Origin: Halichoerus grypus
Lineage: Eukaryota > Chordata > Mammalia > Carnivora > Phocidae
Length of the DNA stretch: 64,000 nt
NCBI RefSeq assembly: GCF_964656455.1
Contig: NC_135722.1
Span: forward strand, 86,175,313 to 86,239,312
Direction: 5' to 3'
The notes under the pieces are model-generated. The model was not told where the DNA came from, did no database searches, and saw nothing but the letters and a program-made list of their open reading frames with translations. Below are positions 22,583-34,029 of this stretch, piece by piece; the stretch's first letter is position 1, and the number at the start of each line of letters is the position of its first letter. A program made the translations under genes and the position numbers.

Positions 22583-23087
22583 AATAACCTAGGGTTGGTT
22601 TTTCAACATAACACATGTGCCATCTATTACACAGGCAGCTCCCGATAGGAGCTCAGAAACAGGGCTCAGAGACACTCTATTCTTCCCCCCAAATCCCATG
22701 TGGCTACTGAAAACATGTGTTAATAGATATTGTAGTCAAGAACTTCTCAGTGTTTTCTACCAAAAGACCTGCTGGAGGCACATGAGCATATGTTTATCAT
22801 TGGTGCCTGGGGATATATTCTCCTCCAAAACTGTATTATTTTTAAATGTAAGTAAACGGTGCCTTCTACTCTATTGAATGATTTGCTATAAAAATGCTTT
22901 AAATTTTAAATTACTGGTTAAAATTACTTAACTGGTTAAAATTCTCTAACTTGAGTCAAACTGCCTCTCTAAAGACATGTGCCCTGGTGTCGGCTCTTAG
23001 TGCCTCCCATTTGAAGACATGCTTTTGAGAGTTTATGGACAAGTAGTCTCAGTGGACAGGAAGAATGGAGGGGGGATATGCCAGGAA
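22583..23087. other. Unassigned sequence
   Basis: No exon. A small direct repeat ACTGGTTAAAATT occurs twice at about 22912-22945. Confidence 0.5.
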
Positions 23088-23145
23088 CTCTTTTGGTTTT
23101 GGTTTTGGTTTTTTGGTGTTTTTTGTTTTTGTTTTTGCTTTTTTG
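23088..23145 (+). repeat. (TTTTGG)n / (TTTTG)n simple repeat
   Basis: Repeated GGTTTT and then GTTTTT units, imperfect. Confidence 0.9.
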
Positions 23146-23399
23146 AGCCCCTCAGGAAGAGTTTATGGACAACATAAAGTGGTAGCAGTCTAAGAACACC
23201 TGGAAACTGAGACTAATACACAGGACTATACTGAGAAGTTAAGAAACCTGTGGTTGGCAGGTACTGTGCTTGGGAATGGGTACCAGAAAATGAAACAGGG
23301 TCTTTTACAAAAGAGATGGGGAAGGTGTCATGATACCTACAGATCTGGGGTACATATAAGCAATGTGAGCAGGCAAAACTAGATGTTGACCACTTAGAG

Positions 23400-23560
23400 A
23401 AAGTGAGTGACATTGCTAATCTGTAAAATGTGTAAATTAATACTTACAGGATTCTCGTAGAGTTAACTGAAAATGCATGTAAAAGGGCTTAGCACATACT
23501 AAATACAAAATAAGTAGAATTGATTAATATAATCATCATCGTTATTACCCCATGAATATT
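23400..23560 (+). mobile_element. MIR fragment
   Basis: 'CTAATCTGTAAAATGTG', 'ACAGGATTCTCGTAGAGTTAA' and 'AAAGGGCTTAGCACATACTAAATAC' (in part) match the second half of MIR. Confidence 0.65.
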
Positions 23561-23835
23561 CATCATTATTAGCCCCACAAATACTCAGAAGGGAATTGCC
23601 CTACTAGAAGTCACTGTGTTCACATATAAAGAACATAGTCTCTTTGGAAAAAAGAGCTTAGTATACTGAGCCCTAAATTACATGAACAATAAATTTCCAT
23701 CTTGAGTCAAAATGATTTGGGGAAGAGTGAAAGGGAAGAAAAATCATGGAGACTGCCATTTGTGAAATGGCTTGAAAATTTCCAACACTTAGTTTCATAA
23801 ATGGAAAAAAAAAAAAACCCATACAATAACCATGA

Positions 23836-23925
23836 TTTTATGAGCACTTAGTATTTGTCAGGCATTTTGTAAACATTTTCTTGTTCAATCACAAAACCCT
23901 ATGAGGTAGGCATTACTCTCCAAGA
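23836..23925 (-). mobile_element. MIR fragment
   Basis: Plus strand 'TGAGCACTTAGTATTTGTCAGGCA' (in part) then 'CCCTATGAGGTAGGCATTA' is reversed MIR. Confidence 0.7.
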
Positions 23926-24149
23926 ACTGTTCAGACCCCATCAGAATCACTGCCCTTATCAACCCCAGTGTTCATTCAGACTCCACCTTAGCAACTGGAG
24001 CTGGGACCCAAGCCCAACAATGGGACCCAAACCCAATAACAACCCAATAATTTCCACCACAATTTAGAGCAAAGAACCTCAGGTGGCCCACTTCTTCAGC
24101 CTGCCTTCTGTCACAGTCCACAGACTAGTTTAGCAGAGGATGGCTTAAA

Positions 24150-24345
24150 TGACCAGGCTTTAGGTCAGACTCAGCCTGGTGAGTGGCACTCTGCAATTTT
24201 GTAGCTTGGACAGTCTACTTCATCTCTGGAAGCCTTGGTTTCCTCACAGTTAAATAAAGATGACAATAAAAGTAACTTCCACATGAAGTTTACTTTTTCT
24301 ATATGGTTGGCACATAACAAGCATTAAAAATTTTTAAGGGTAATT
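24150..24345 (+). mobile_element. MIR element
   Basis: 'GGTCAGACTCAGCCTGG', 'GGACAGTCTACTTCATCTC', 'GCCTTGGTTTCCTCACAG' and 'TTGGCACATAACAAGCATTAAAAA' (in part) in MIR order. Confidence 0.65.
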
Positions 24346-27300
24346 ATTATAACCTGTGTGTATCTGGAACCACTTCTTCAGCATGGAGCCCCACAAGGAG
24401 CTCTCAGATCCAATGAAACTGCATTGCAAAACATCTTTGTGACTGCGTGACTGTCACCAAAAAGTGAGTCAGAGCTCATTTCCAGGTGGCTCCAGCTAAC
24501 ACCTATTTTAATTGCCTTTGGAGTAGATACCTCCCAGGTTAAAAGAGTTGCCTGAGATCTTTCACGGAGTCCAGGGCCAGATATTGTTATGAAAGCCAGG
24601 TGGTTGATTACACAACTATTTAAAATCTTACTCACACTCTCTTAGCCCATGGCAATGTTGAAGCTGGAAATGTCGGGCAAGAGAACAGAAGATATTAACA
24701 AGAAGGTGTGAACCTCGTGGTGACATTTCCTGTTTGTTTCTAAATTAGGGATTAAAAACTATGCATCCATTACAGGTTTTCAGAAATTGAGAAATCCCCC
24801 TGGATATCCCTGGCACTATTACGCAGATCACTCCCCCTTGCTCCATCATTTACCATGTTATTTCTGGGCGGCTTACTGTGTTTGTTTCCCCAGGTGCCAT
24901 CTATGCAGTCAGCACACATGTGGGATCTTCAGAGGAAAGCAGGGCAAACAAAGGAAGAGAGGATGGGTCCAGGGAACAAAAGTGACCTGTGCAAAAAGAA
25001 AGCTAAACAGAGACATATGGAGTTGATCATGGAAGAAACAAAACTCCCCAAGCCATGTAAATGTGTGTGAGTGCTGAAGGCACATGTGAAGCAACTGTTT
25101 TTCTATGTGCCTTGCAAATTATTGTGTGGTTTCTGCAGACTTCCTTTTGGGTAATGGCATTTAAGAACCACCTAAGCCCATCCCAGTTTAGCTCTTGAAA
25201 AGTGATGTGTAGAGACATTTCTCCACACTTGGAAGAACATCACCTTTTACCAGTTTCATCCAAGAAATGAATATAGGGACAATTCTCATACACAGATGAA
25301 TCCCTGAACATTTGGATTCAGTCTCCACTGCATGAACCAGCTGGAAATTTCAGGGAAAAAAACCAGACTAATGATTGTCAATATGTAGACAAAAGAGTTG
25401 ATGGAGTTAATGTTTCTCTTTTTAACATCACGTAAACACATATCGTCCAAAGGCTTTTATGAAGTTACTTCAAGTCACACAATACTGTGCCATTCTGCCC
25501 TCAAGGAAGAGGCTGTAATGAAGGAGCCCCAAGTCAAGCACAGGTTCATCACACGAAGAGGGTGCGATCGCACTGTAATTATAAGCGTGTGTTGGGGGTG
25601 ACTCATGGAGTGACTGCTGGGCACCTTCCGTCTCCTTTCATATATATGAATCCATCAAAAGTAATAAGAGAGGGAACACTGGCCAGCGAATGCACCAACG
25701 CTCAACATTTTTCCTTTGAAGCCAGAACTCCTCTGACCTCAGGAGTCATTGATTTCTGTCAAGCCGCAGAGGTGTCACACAAGGGTCAGCAGAGACAACT
25801 CCGGGGGAATGTTTTCTTACTTGGTAAATTTATAAAGACCGGGAAGCTGAAACAATCCTGGAGCTCCGTGTGAACTTATGTATTCCCCTTTCACCTGCTT
25901 CCCCTTTGAAAGTAAATCTATAGCAGACATTAAATAGGTTAGTGGGTTGGGGGAGAGTTAGCCTGGGTTTCATCTCTTGGAACAGGTTTTAAGGACTTCC
26001 TAGCTAATATAAAGGCTAAATTAGGAACCATATTCCAATGTAATTATAAGGGGCTCTGTCAGCGTTTTGAAGCTAGTTTAGAGGTTCAGGCTGGGATACA
26101 GGTGAATATAACCCAGCAAAATTTGGCCAGGAAACACACACAGAACAAGTAAGTTGAAAGTGATCACATGATGGATTACCAAAAGAATAGCAGGTGAGGC
26201 AAGAATACCAAGGTGTGTGCTAGCATGAACTGTGTCACAGGAAAATGTGTGAGGAGTTGAATAGGAAATCTCTGTGAATCCTGAACTGAAGTGCCTGAAG
26301 AAACTCTGAGGAAGGTTTGGCACTCTAAGTGTTTCCAAACCTCAGATCATAAATTACTGTACATAGAAAACTCAAGACATGAAAAATAAGTCAGGAATGA
26401 CCCAGCTTAAGAACTACACACTCACTCTGCTCCCAGACCATATATAAAATTAAGCCCTGTGGATTCCATTTAGTAAATCTAGAATCAAGTGCCTAGCACA
26501 TGCACAAACCTATGTTACTGTGGGGAACAATGGTAGAGAAGCTGTTGAAAATCATATCTCCATCAGACTTCCTAAGTGGCCATCTCAGAATAACAGATCC
26601 TGATAGAAAAGTGTTGAACAGCCTTCAAAATGAGAAAGCTATTCTTTAAAGGCAATAGTTCTTCCTAATTCCTAGTGTATGGGAAAAGCCTGCCAACCCA
26701 GCTCTGAACTGACCACTCATCCATTTAACTGAACAGAGGCCATGATCCCCAAGGAATGTTAATTTCCCAGCTTGAAGGGGGGATGTTGCAAATTGAAGGA
26801 GTCATGTAACATCCTCCAGTAAAGCAACTATTCCCAAAACATGCTCCGTGGGTATTTCGCAAAATTAACATTCCATTATCAAACTTGGGAAACACGGGGT
26901 TAAATCGAGTTAAAAGACTTCTTAAGCATATGTTCTGAGTTGTTAATGGATATTGTTAATCTCCAAACAGAGAAAGTAACATTTTTCAATCTTATTTAAC
27001 CGTGGAACTTTCTCCTCATAAAAATGATTTCCAAGGTCAAGTGCTCCATGGAACACATTTTGGGGAATAGTGCATTAGGGGTGCATATCCCAGAATATGC
27101 TCTCATGCAGACTTTGTGCATACATACTAAGGGTGGGCTTCAAAGTGATTCCAGATGAGCCAGGCCTCTGGCAACCCTGTGCTACTATGAGAAGTTTTCC
27201 TTATTATGAAAATGTCCATGACTAATATTCATTATGTTTTTTCCAAATACTGTTTCTTGCAGTCACAAGATTTACTTTCTACCCAGACCTCTTGTTTGGG

Positions 27301-28624
27301 TGTGATGAGGAAGCAGAGTCTGGTCTCCTGGGATCTGTCCCCAGTTCCATGTCAGCATGTTACTTTATGTCACATTTAGCTGAGCAGCCTGCTGGGAACA
27401 ATTCTTCCTTTTCCTCTGAGGGGGTGATGGAGCCTGGGATGTAGATTTGGTCTTTAGAAGGGTCACTATGCACAGAGAAAAGCATGGTCCCAAGCCCCAG
27501 ACTGCTGAACGTCCAGTTTTAAAGAGGAGTATGGGCTCCAAGGGAAAGACCACTGGTGACTCAGCCCCTCCTATCACCACCCCTGGAACAACTCCAAGGG
27601 CATATTCCAGACAGTGGTTCAGCATCTTCTGCACAGGAGACAGCACATGAGGTTTAGTCAGCCTCCATCCCAAGTCCTCCTTCTGAAATGACAATGGCAA
27701 TGGGAGGCAGGCACGCTTCTGGCAGGGAGCTGTAGCTCCTTCCCAGTTGGCAGCTGTTGTACTTCCACCTTCAGCGAGGACTTTGCCAATATAAGAAATA
27801 CAGAATCAGGTCCCAAAGAGTCAGATAGGTTGACTCCTGGTTTCTATCATGTTCTTGGAAATGTGAAGGCTGAAAACCACAACCCATCTGTTTTTAAGTT
27901 TTCTTGTTTAAAACAATACCTTTTCCAACCATTAAGTGAGAAGAAAAGACAGCAACATGAATATTCTATAAGCCGGATATCTGCGAGTGGCTTGAACTTG
28001 AGCACAGATGTCCACCTGGAGGCCAGAAAGGGTGATCTACAGGTAAGAGAGGCCACTCCCACTGGGGCTGGGGCAGCTGCATAAACACCCTGAGCTTCTC
28101 CACAGAGCGCACAGAGCCTGGTGAAAGTAAATGCATGAAGTCATGCTGGCAAGCCGTGTGTCACCCTCAAGTAATTAGGACCCTTGCCCAGCCACCTCCC
28201 AGACCCAGCCTAGCACACCCACAGGTGTGTTGTCCTTCTCCAGCTGGCATAACAAGGCCATGCCAGCTCTGAGGCCAAAACAGCCCAGGGCCATCCAAGA
28301 GTAATATGGCCAGGCCATAGAAGCCAAGCCAGGAAGAGGAGGGTAGGCTCTCCTCTGCAAAATGAAAATAAATTACAAAATGGCATTGTGTGTGTGGTTG
28401 CCCTGGAGAAGAAGGATCTGAAGAGAAATAAAATTAGAAAGCTGTCAGAGCTCTTCAGTGAGGTTTCTTTCCACAAAGCCAGGTGGTCCCAAGGCACGGG
28501 ACTAGTGTTAATTGCCACTGGGCTGGGATAAACAGGAGAAAGAACCAGCTGCAAAGCTTGCCCAGGACCCAGAGTCTCCTGTGAACTTCCAGGATGCCAG
28601 ACAGATACATCCTTCAGCAGTTTT
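24346..28624. other. Long unassigned stretch, no gene seen
   Basis: About 4.3 kb without a recognised exon, RNA gene or young repeat. Several frames of 60-128 codons exist (for example 25487-25873 plus, 27365-27700 minus, 28210-28554 minus); none has a domain or a matching partner frame. A segment near 27040-27080 (CCATGGAACACATTTTGGGG) looks like a widely repeated old element I cannot name. The palindrome GTGCGATCGCAC at 25562-25573 and an AP-1-like TGACTCA at about 25600 stand out in otherwise CpG-poor DNA. Confidence 0.5.
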
Positions 28625-28730
28625 GATGCTTTTTCCTTTTATATTATCTTGTTGATGAGGTAGGTAGAATTTATTAACTCCACTTTATAGATGAGGAAAC
28701 TCAAGACAGAAAGTATGAACTTCATGTTTG
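28625..28730 (-). mobile_element. MIR fragment
   Basis: Plus strand 'GATGAGGTAGGTAGAATTTATTA' (in part) then 'TTTATAGATGAGGAAACTCAAG' is the reversed MIR core. Confidence 0.65.
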
Positions 28731-28919
28731 CTCCATCCATCACTGGGGAAGCAGGGAGCAGAAGTCCCTGCTTCTCCTACCACATCATTTGTATTTTGTT
28801 CATCCCTTAATGGCCCAAGCCACAAAAGCTGAGCAATCTGACCTTTCCTGTTTGCAGGGGCCAGTTGGAGGAGGGCAAGAATATTTCTCCCAAAACCTGC
28901 TTAGGAGGTAGCATCTTTT
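28731..28919. other. Unassigned short spacer
   Basis: No feature recognised. Confidence 0.5.
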
Positions 28920-28935
28920 GACTCATTCTGTTCTT

Positions 28936-29090
28936 TCTTTAAATTATTTTTTTATTATTATGTTCAATTAGCTATCCTATAGTACCTCATTAGTTTTTGA
29001 TGTAGTGTCCAACGATTCATCAGTTGCGTATAACACCCAGCGCTCATCACCACACGTGCCCTCCTTAATACCCATCACCCGGTTACCCCA
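28936..29090 (-). mobile_element. 5'-truncated L1, 3' UTR only
   Basis: A T-rich tract, then 'ACCTCATTAGTTTTTGATG', 'CATCAGTTGCGTATAACACCC' (in part) and 'CCTTAATACCCATCACCCG', the reversed L1 3' terminus. GACTCATTCTGTTCTT (28920-28935) and GACTCATTCTCTTCTT (29091-29106) are the target-site duplication with one change. Its tail resembles the single-module ancestral 3' UTR. Confidence 0.88.
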
Positions 29091-29106
29091 GACTCATTCT
29101 CTTCTT

Positions 29107-29964
29107 ATCCTAACTCTTCATCAGTTTAGGCTCAGGGAAGATAAGCAATATTTGTTGATGCAGGAGGCCCGAGGGGGAGATGGGAGGTGTGCAATAAGGT
29201 GGGTGGGAGCAAACAAAATTATTTCATCCCCACTTGCTTCTGTCCCACCCGCGCCTTCATGCCCTGCCCCAGTGAATCTACAAGTCATGTTCCTCAAAAC
29301 TCCCAAGAAAGGGTTTATGGGTGCACGTTGATAAGGCCAACCAGAACCTAAGTATTTGTATAGCTGAACTATACATAGTCAAACCTCTGTATTTAGATCA
29401 TTCTGGATGGCCAAATGGTTTGGTGCTTATCATTACATGCTTGGAATATTTTTGGTGACATTTTTTGCAAGAGAAAAGCTATATTTGTCTCTGTGTCCCA
29501 TCTTATGCCTTCAGTGGCACCTAACTGAGATAATGCAGAGCTTGCCAACATTGCAAATATACACACAGACAATTGGCTTTTGGTGGCATTAAGAGCCGTT
29601 ATTGGACAGCACATCAATTACCTTTTGTTCCCTTGGTACACAGCTCCAGTTTATGTTCTATGTGGTTGATATGCCTCATTTCATGAATTGAAATCTGCCG
29701 CTCCCCGCTCTGTCTCTTGTAACTACCTCCTCTCTTTATCTCCTGAACCCCTCGCCCTTGCCCTTGTCCTTTTGAATCCTTTTCTTCTGTCTTGCCCTTT
29801 CCATTCTTCCCCACTTCTGTCATGTTTACTTTCATTTTGATACAAATGCTGTTCCATTATTGCTATCGACAACTAATCAGTTACTTTCAGACTACATGGA
29901 AAACAGACCAATCCTGTTGCACTAATAGAAAATGTTAAGGTTCTCAGCTTTCAATAGCAAACAA
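29107..29964. other. Unassigned non-coding sequence
   Basis: No exon or repeat assigned. The minus-strand frame at 29614-29835 is Lys/Gly-rich because of a polypyrimidine stretch at 29700-29820. Confidence 0.5.
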
Positions 29965-30190
29965 CTCAATTCAGCAAAAGTTTATTGGGTGCCCACCAAT
30001 CGCTGAGTGTTTGTGAAGGAAAGAAGATAAATAAGACATAAATCCCAGCTACAGAATGTTTGAGCATCTAATGGCGCAGAGGAATCCAGTCTCCCGTTAT
30101 TGCTTCCCCATCCCAAGAAGGCTTAATCTTTGCATAGCATACACATAGTAGATGCTCTATACATGCTTGAATGAAATAAATATTCTGCCT
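29965..30190. mobile_element. L2/MIR-like remnants
   Basis: 29965-30080 has 'AGTTTATTGGGTGCCCACC' and 'GATAAATAAGACATAAATCCC', like a reversed L2 3' end. 30130-30190 has 'CATACACATAGTAGATGCTC' and 'ATGAAATAAATATTC', like the forward end of L2 or MIR. Both are strongly diverged. Confidence 0.4.
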
Positions 30191-31846
30191 CCACTAATAC
30201 TAATTTTAGACCTGAAAGTTTCTTGAAAGATGGGATTATAAAAAGACATGATTAACTGAACAGAGAATGAGACAAAGGCCTTTAAATGAAAGTAGTTATA
30301 AACTTTGGACAAAAATGTTACACTGCCATCTTCAGAGTTTCCACTTTCTCCAGTCCCTCAGGTTTAGTCTGTCTGGCTGAGAGCTGGAGAGGGAGACATC
30401 TTGCCAACAGAGGGGCAAGGTCACCTCATGAGCTAAACCCTAGCCAGACCCCCAAACTGCCTTTCACCCAATACCTGGATGGGATGAACTCATGTGTGGA
30501 GGATTAGAGAGAGGCAAAGTTCATTCAGTTCCTTAAACCACACACTCCATCCCTATTAGATACACCAGATGCCAGGTAAAGGAGACACTACAGCTCACTG
30601 TTGCTCTTCATGAGCCTGAGTCAGAACTTGGGACTCAAATCTTGTTCTGTGCTGCCTCTGACCCCTTGACTATGGATCTTGCTGTTTGTTCACCTGTTGC
30701 CATCCTTGACTCCCCATGCATTTGACGCATGGCGCCAATACCACCCAAGCCCCACAATGACCTTGCATCATTCACATCAACAACTCTGGTATTTCACACT
30801 CTCTTTGATTAATATTCCTCACAGTTCAACTCTGTTTCCTAAAACCCACCTACTTTAGTGCTCTCTCTGCAAATACTAGTCTTTCTTCTCCCCTCAGTGA
30901 CCCACATAAAACCAGCTAAGGACATCTATGTGGGTATGGGCAAGGCATATCAACCACATACCCATGGGGAGGTTTATAGACAGCCTCCCACACTTTAGTC
31001 AGTGGGAGCTATGATACAGGGGTAAGCTGCCAAGGCTCTTACACTGGGATTGATAAGTGAATTATCTGAGAGGAAACAGCTCCTTCCTTTGCCCATCTCC
31101 TCATTCTTTCCTTGCACCCATGCTATCTGGGATCTCATTCAGACAACCATACATCTCTCCTTGCATTTTGGTTCAGTCCTGGAATAACCTGAAACCATTG
31201 GAGGTCAGTTGTGTAAAAGAAAGATGATCAGGATTGCAGAGAAAGATATCCAAAGGTGAGAAAGGAGAGAAAATGAATAGACTGGGTGGAGATAAGCCAT
31301 AGAAATGCAAAGTAGTCAAGCCTTCGGTGTAGCTGAGGACAGCCAGCTGGGAGAATGAGAAGAATGAACAATATGGAGCAATTAAGGGAATTAAGAGATA
31401 GCAATTGGGGATGTGATACCCCCAGTTCTACTGCCTCTCCCGGGTATCTATTTCAGGAACAGGCACACTTAGAAAAGTGGATATTTAAAAAAAAAGTTAA
31501 AGGGGAAACCAGGGACCCAAGGGACTGGAGAGAAGAACTATTCAGAGAGATTTCTTTCAGGTCACCTCACACAAGAGAAAGAAAAAAGATTCCCTCTGAG
31601 TCACAGTAAGGAAGCTGGCATTTGGTGCAACTTTGCTCATGCTTAGTCCTCAGAAATTTAGAAGACCCAAATGGAAAAAAAAAAAAAAAACCAGTATAGC
31701 CATGGTATCCAAAGGCCTTGTTGGATCTTACAAAGAATTCTATTCCTATGATATATATATCTATTCACTTGAAACTCAAAGTATAGAAACGAGGACCAAC
31801 CTGAGCAATCTAAAACTTGGGTTTTCACTTTCATTCTAAGCCTGAA
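30191..31846. other. Unassigned non-coding sequence
   Basis: No exon or confident repeat. A poly-A run of about 15 lies at 31676-31690 without an identifiable retroelement upstream. Confidence 0.5.
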
Positions 31847-31922
31847 TGGTGTGCCATTTGGCAAGTTATCCCCCATGTGCTTCCTGGTGTGCCATTTGGC
31901 AAGTTGTCCCCCATGTGCTTCT
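31847..31922. repeat. Tandem duplication, two 38-bp units
   Basis: Units 31847-31884 and 31885-31922 both read TGGTGTGCCATTTGGCAAGT...CCCCCATGTGCTTC and differ at only a couple of positions. A partial third copy (TTTCCCCCATGTGCACC) follows at about 31927-31943. Confidence 0.92.
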
Positions 31923-31943
31923 AAATTTTCCCCCATGTGCACC

Positions 31944-32341
31944 TCTTAGGAGCCAGATGTGTTGCTAGGTGCAGGAGATTCAAGGATTAACATAATACTG
32001 TATTTCTACCTTTGAGAGCCTTACCTATTTTGGGGGCTTCCATTTTATCTGCAAGATAAGAGAACTGGAGAGAAGATACCCAAAATCTTTCCAAATCCCA
32101 TTTTTCTAGCCGAGGAAGGACAGCCTGGGGGTAAAATATGAAACTAATTTTGCTATAGTCCCTATTATCACTTATTAAAAAACAAAACCAATCCATGGTC
32201 TATGGTTTCAGTTATTTGACATATAGTCATTCTTACCAAATGATGTCCTTTATCTTAAAAAAAAATACATTCTAGCCATTGGAAGTTATCATATACATGT
32301 ATATGTGACTTCCAAGCATCCCATAAATCTGAAAGAGGCTC
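31944..32341. other. Unassigned non-coding sequence
   Basis: No feature recognised except a 16-base palindrome CATATACATGTATATG near 32291. Confidence 0.5.
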
Positions 32342-32729
32342 TTTTTTTTTTAATTAACATATAATGTATTATTTGTTTCAGGGGTACAGTTCTGTTATTC
32401 ATCAGTCTTACACAATTCACAGAGCTCACCATAGCACATACTCTCCTCAATGTCCATCACCCAGCCACCCCATCTCTCCCACCCCCCTCCACTCCAGCAA
32501 CCCTCAGTTTGTTTCCTGAGATTAAGAGTCTCTTATGGTTTGTCTCCCTCTCTGGTTTCATCTTGTTTCATTTTTTCCTCTCCTCCCCTATGATCCTCTG
32601 CCTTGTTTCTCAAATTCCACATATCAGTGAGATCATATGATAATTGTCTTTCTCTGACTGACTTATTTCTCTTAGCGTAATACCCTCTAGTTCCATCCAC
32701 ATCGTTGCAAATGGCAAGATTTCGTTTTT

Positions 32730-32932
32730 GTTGTTTTTTTTTTAAAGATTTTATTTATTTATTTGAGAGAGAGAGAATGAGAGAGAGCAAGCACATGAGA
32801 GGGGGGAGGGTCAGAGGGAGAAGCAGACTCCCTGCCGAGCAGGGAGCCCGATGCGGGACTCGATCCAGGGACTCCAGGATCATGACCTTAGCTGAAGGCA
32901 GTCGCTTAACCAACTGAGCCACCCAGGCGCCC
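32730..32932 (-). mobile_element. CAN-SINE nested in L1
   Basis: Reverse-orientation, well-preserved carnivore SINE (GAGCCACCCAGGCGCCC at the right end, GATTTTATTTATTTATTTGAGAG at the tail, in part). AAGATTTCGTTTTT at 32716-32729 and again at 32933-32946 is the target-site duplication of L1 sequence, without mismatch, so this SINE is younger than its host L1. Confidence 0.96.
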
Positions 32933-33010
32933 AAGATTTCGTTTTTTGATGGCTGCATAATATTCCATTGTGCATATATATACCAAATCTTCTTTATCCA
33001 TTCATCTGTT

Positions 33011-33035
33011 GTGCTTGCTTCGGCAGCACATATAC
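33011..33035 (+). pseudogene. U6 snRNA 5' fragment (nt 1-25), tailless retrocopy
   Basis: The 25 bases begin GTGCTTGCTTCGGCAGCAC and correspond to U6 snRNA nucleotides 1-25 with one change from the human reference (C to T at position 6, also known in U6 variants). The copy stops after the ...ATATAC of U6; there is no poly-A. It is bracketed by two perfect copies of the 15-base L1 sequence TATCCATTCATCTGT, at 32995-33009 and 33036-33050, as expected of a target-site duplication. U6 is in sense on the plus strand while the L1 is on the minus strand. No U6 promoter or full RNA is present, so it cannot be a functional gene. Confidence 0.9.
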
Positions 33036-33054
33036 TATCCATTCATCTGTCGAT

Positions 33055-33569
33055 TGTATTGTCCTAACTAACATTATCAGGATGTTTCCTGACCCCACAG
33101 ATTTTCGTGCCTGATCAATATTACTTATTACTACTATTTACACTCAGCCTAACTAATCAAGTCAGAATACTTCCACTGTTCTCCAAACTAAAATGCGAAC
33201 CTTTATTTCAGACAATGTCTGACTGCTAAGAGTTTTCATATCAGTCAGGCATGCTGACTTAGAGACCTAAAAAGGACACACAAAGATTTCAACAGAAGGA
33301 GTAAACACGAGATATGTTGGAGGGCAGGATATATTTGGAGGACAGGCAGACAATCCATGTTAATAGTAATCAAAGTAAACCAAAGCCATGCATGTTGAAG
33401 AATTGAATTGGCAAGACTCACATCAATTTTCAAACCTATATCGGAGGTCTGCAAAGGTGACAAATAATGATTTCTAATCTTAGTCTTCATGGCTAAAGAA
33501 CATGTAAAATGTAGAGAACTGAGAATAAAGACAAAGACAAAATCACTGAGATCCAGAAAGGGAGGTGAT
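33055..33569. other. Unassigned non-coding sequence
   Basis: No feature recognised. Confidence 0.5.
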
Positions 33570-33800
33570 TAGAATAGAAGTTAAGAGAATTGGCTTTGTC
33601 TTCCAAGAGGCCTGGGTTTGAATACTGCTCTGCTGTGTATTTGACATGTTAATGTTTATGTAGGCAACTGAAAAACTTTCTGAGCCTTATTTTCCTTAAT
33701 AGTATTTCATAGGATTGTTGTGAATATTAAATGAGACCATGTATATAAAATGCTTGCTCAGTGCCTTACAAGTAGATAGAACCGCAACACATGGTGGTGA
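33570..33800 (+). mobile_element. MIR element
   Basis: 'GAGGCCTGGGTTTGAATAC', 'TTCTGAGCCTTATTTTCC', 'GGATTGTTGTGAATATTAAATGAGACC' (in part) and 'CAGTGCCTTACAAGTAG' follow MIR from near the B box to the end. Confidence 0.8.
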
Positions 33801-34029
33801 TTATCTACAAGATCTTTGCTTGATAAAGCATTTTACAATATATTATATGCATTTATATACATGCATATATATGAAATGCATTTAAATGTATTTAAAGTTT
33901 TAAAAACCTTTGACAAAAAGGTACCAACACTGAACCAATAAAGTCTAGGATCTATTCTAATTTATAATCTGTTTCTAATCTATAATAATGGCTTTTCTAA
34001 ACAGTGAATACAATTTTTAATATACATGT
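33801..34029. other. AT-rich unassigned sequence
   Basis: A very AT-rich stretch with ATGCATTTA/TATATG repeats at about 33840-33890; nothing coding. Confidence 0.5.

Larger units (their letters stand above)
32342..33054 (-). mobile_element. 5'-truncated L1 (A-type 3' UTR), with nested SINE and U6 fragment
   Basis: Starts with a reversed poly-A run at 32342. The 3' UTR ('AATGTATTATTTGTTTCAGGGG' in part, 'CAATGTCCATCACCCAGCC', 'CCCTCAGTTTGTTTCCTGAG') follows, then the reversed end of ORF2 ('CTAGTTCCATCCACATCG', 'GATGGCTGCATAATATTCC', 'CTTCTTTATCCATTCATC'). Homology ends 4 bases past the second copy of TATCCATTCATCTGT, at about 33054. It has only the A module of the L1 3' UTR, directly followed by the A-tail. 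A SINE sits at 32730-32932, and a U6 snRNA fragment lies at the far edge. Confidence 0.88.

Noticed and set aside
31676..31690. A-run as the tail of a retrocopy
   Set aside because: No AATAAA at the right distance and no flanking duplication seen.
33011..33035. A working U6 gene
   Set aside because: Only the first 25 nucleotides are present, without the upstream U6 promoter elements or the rest of the RNA.
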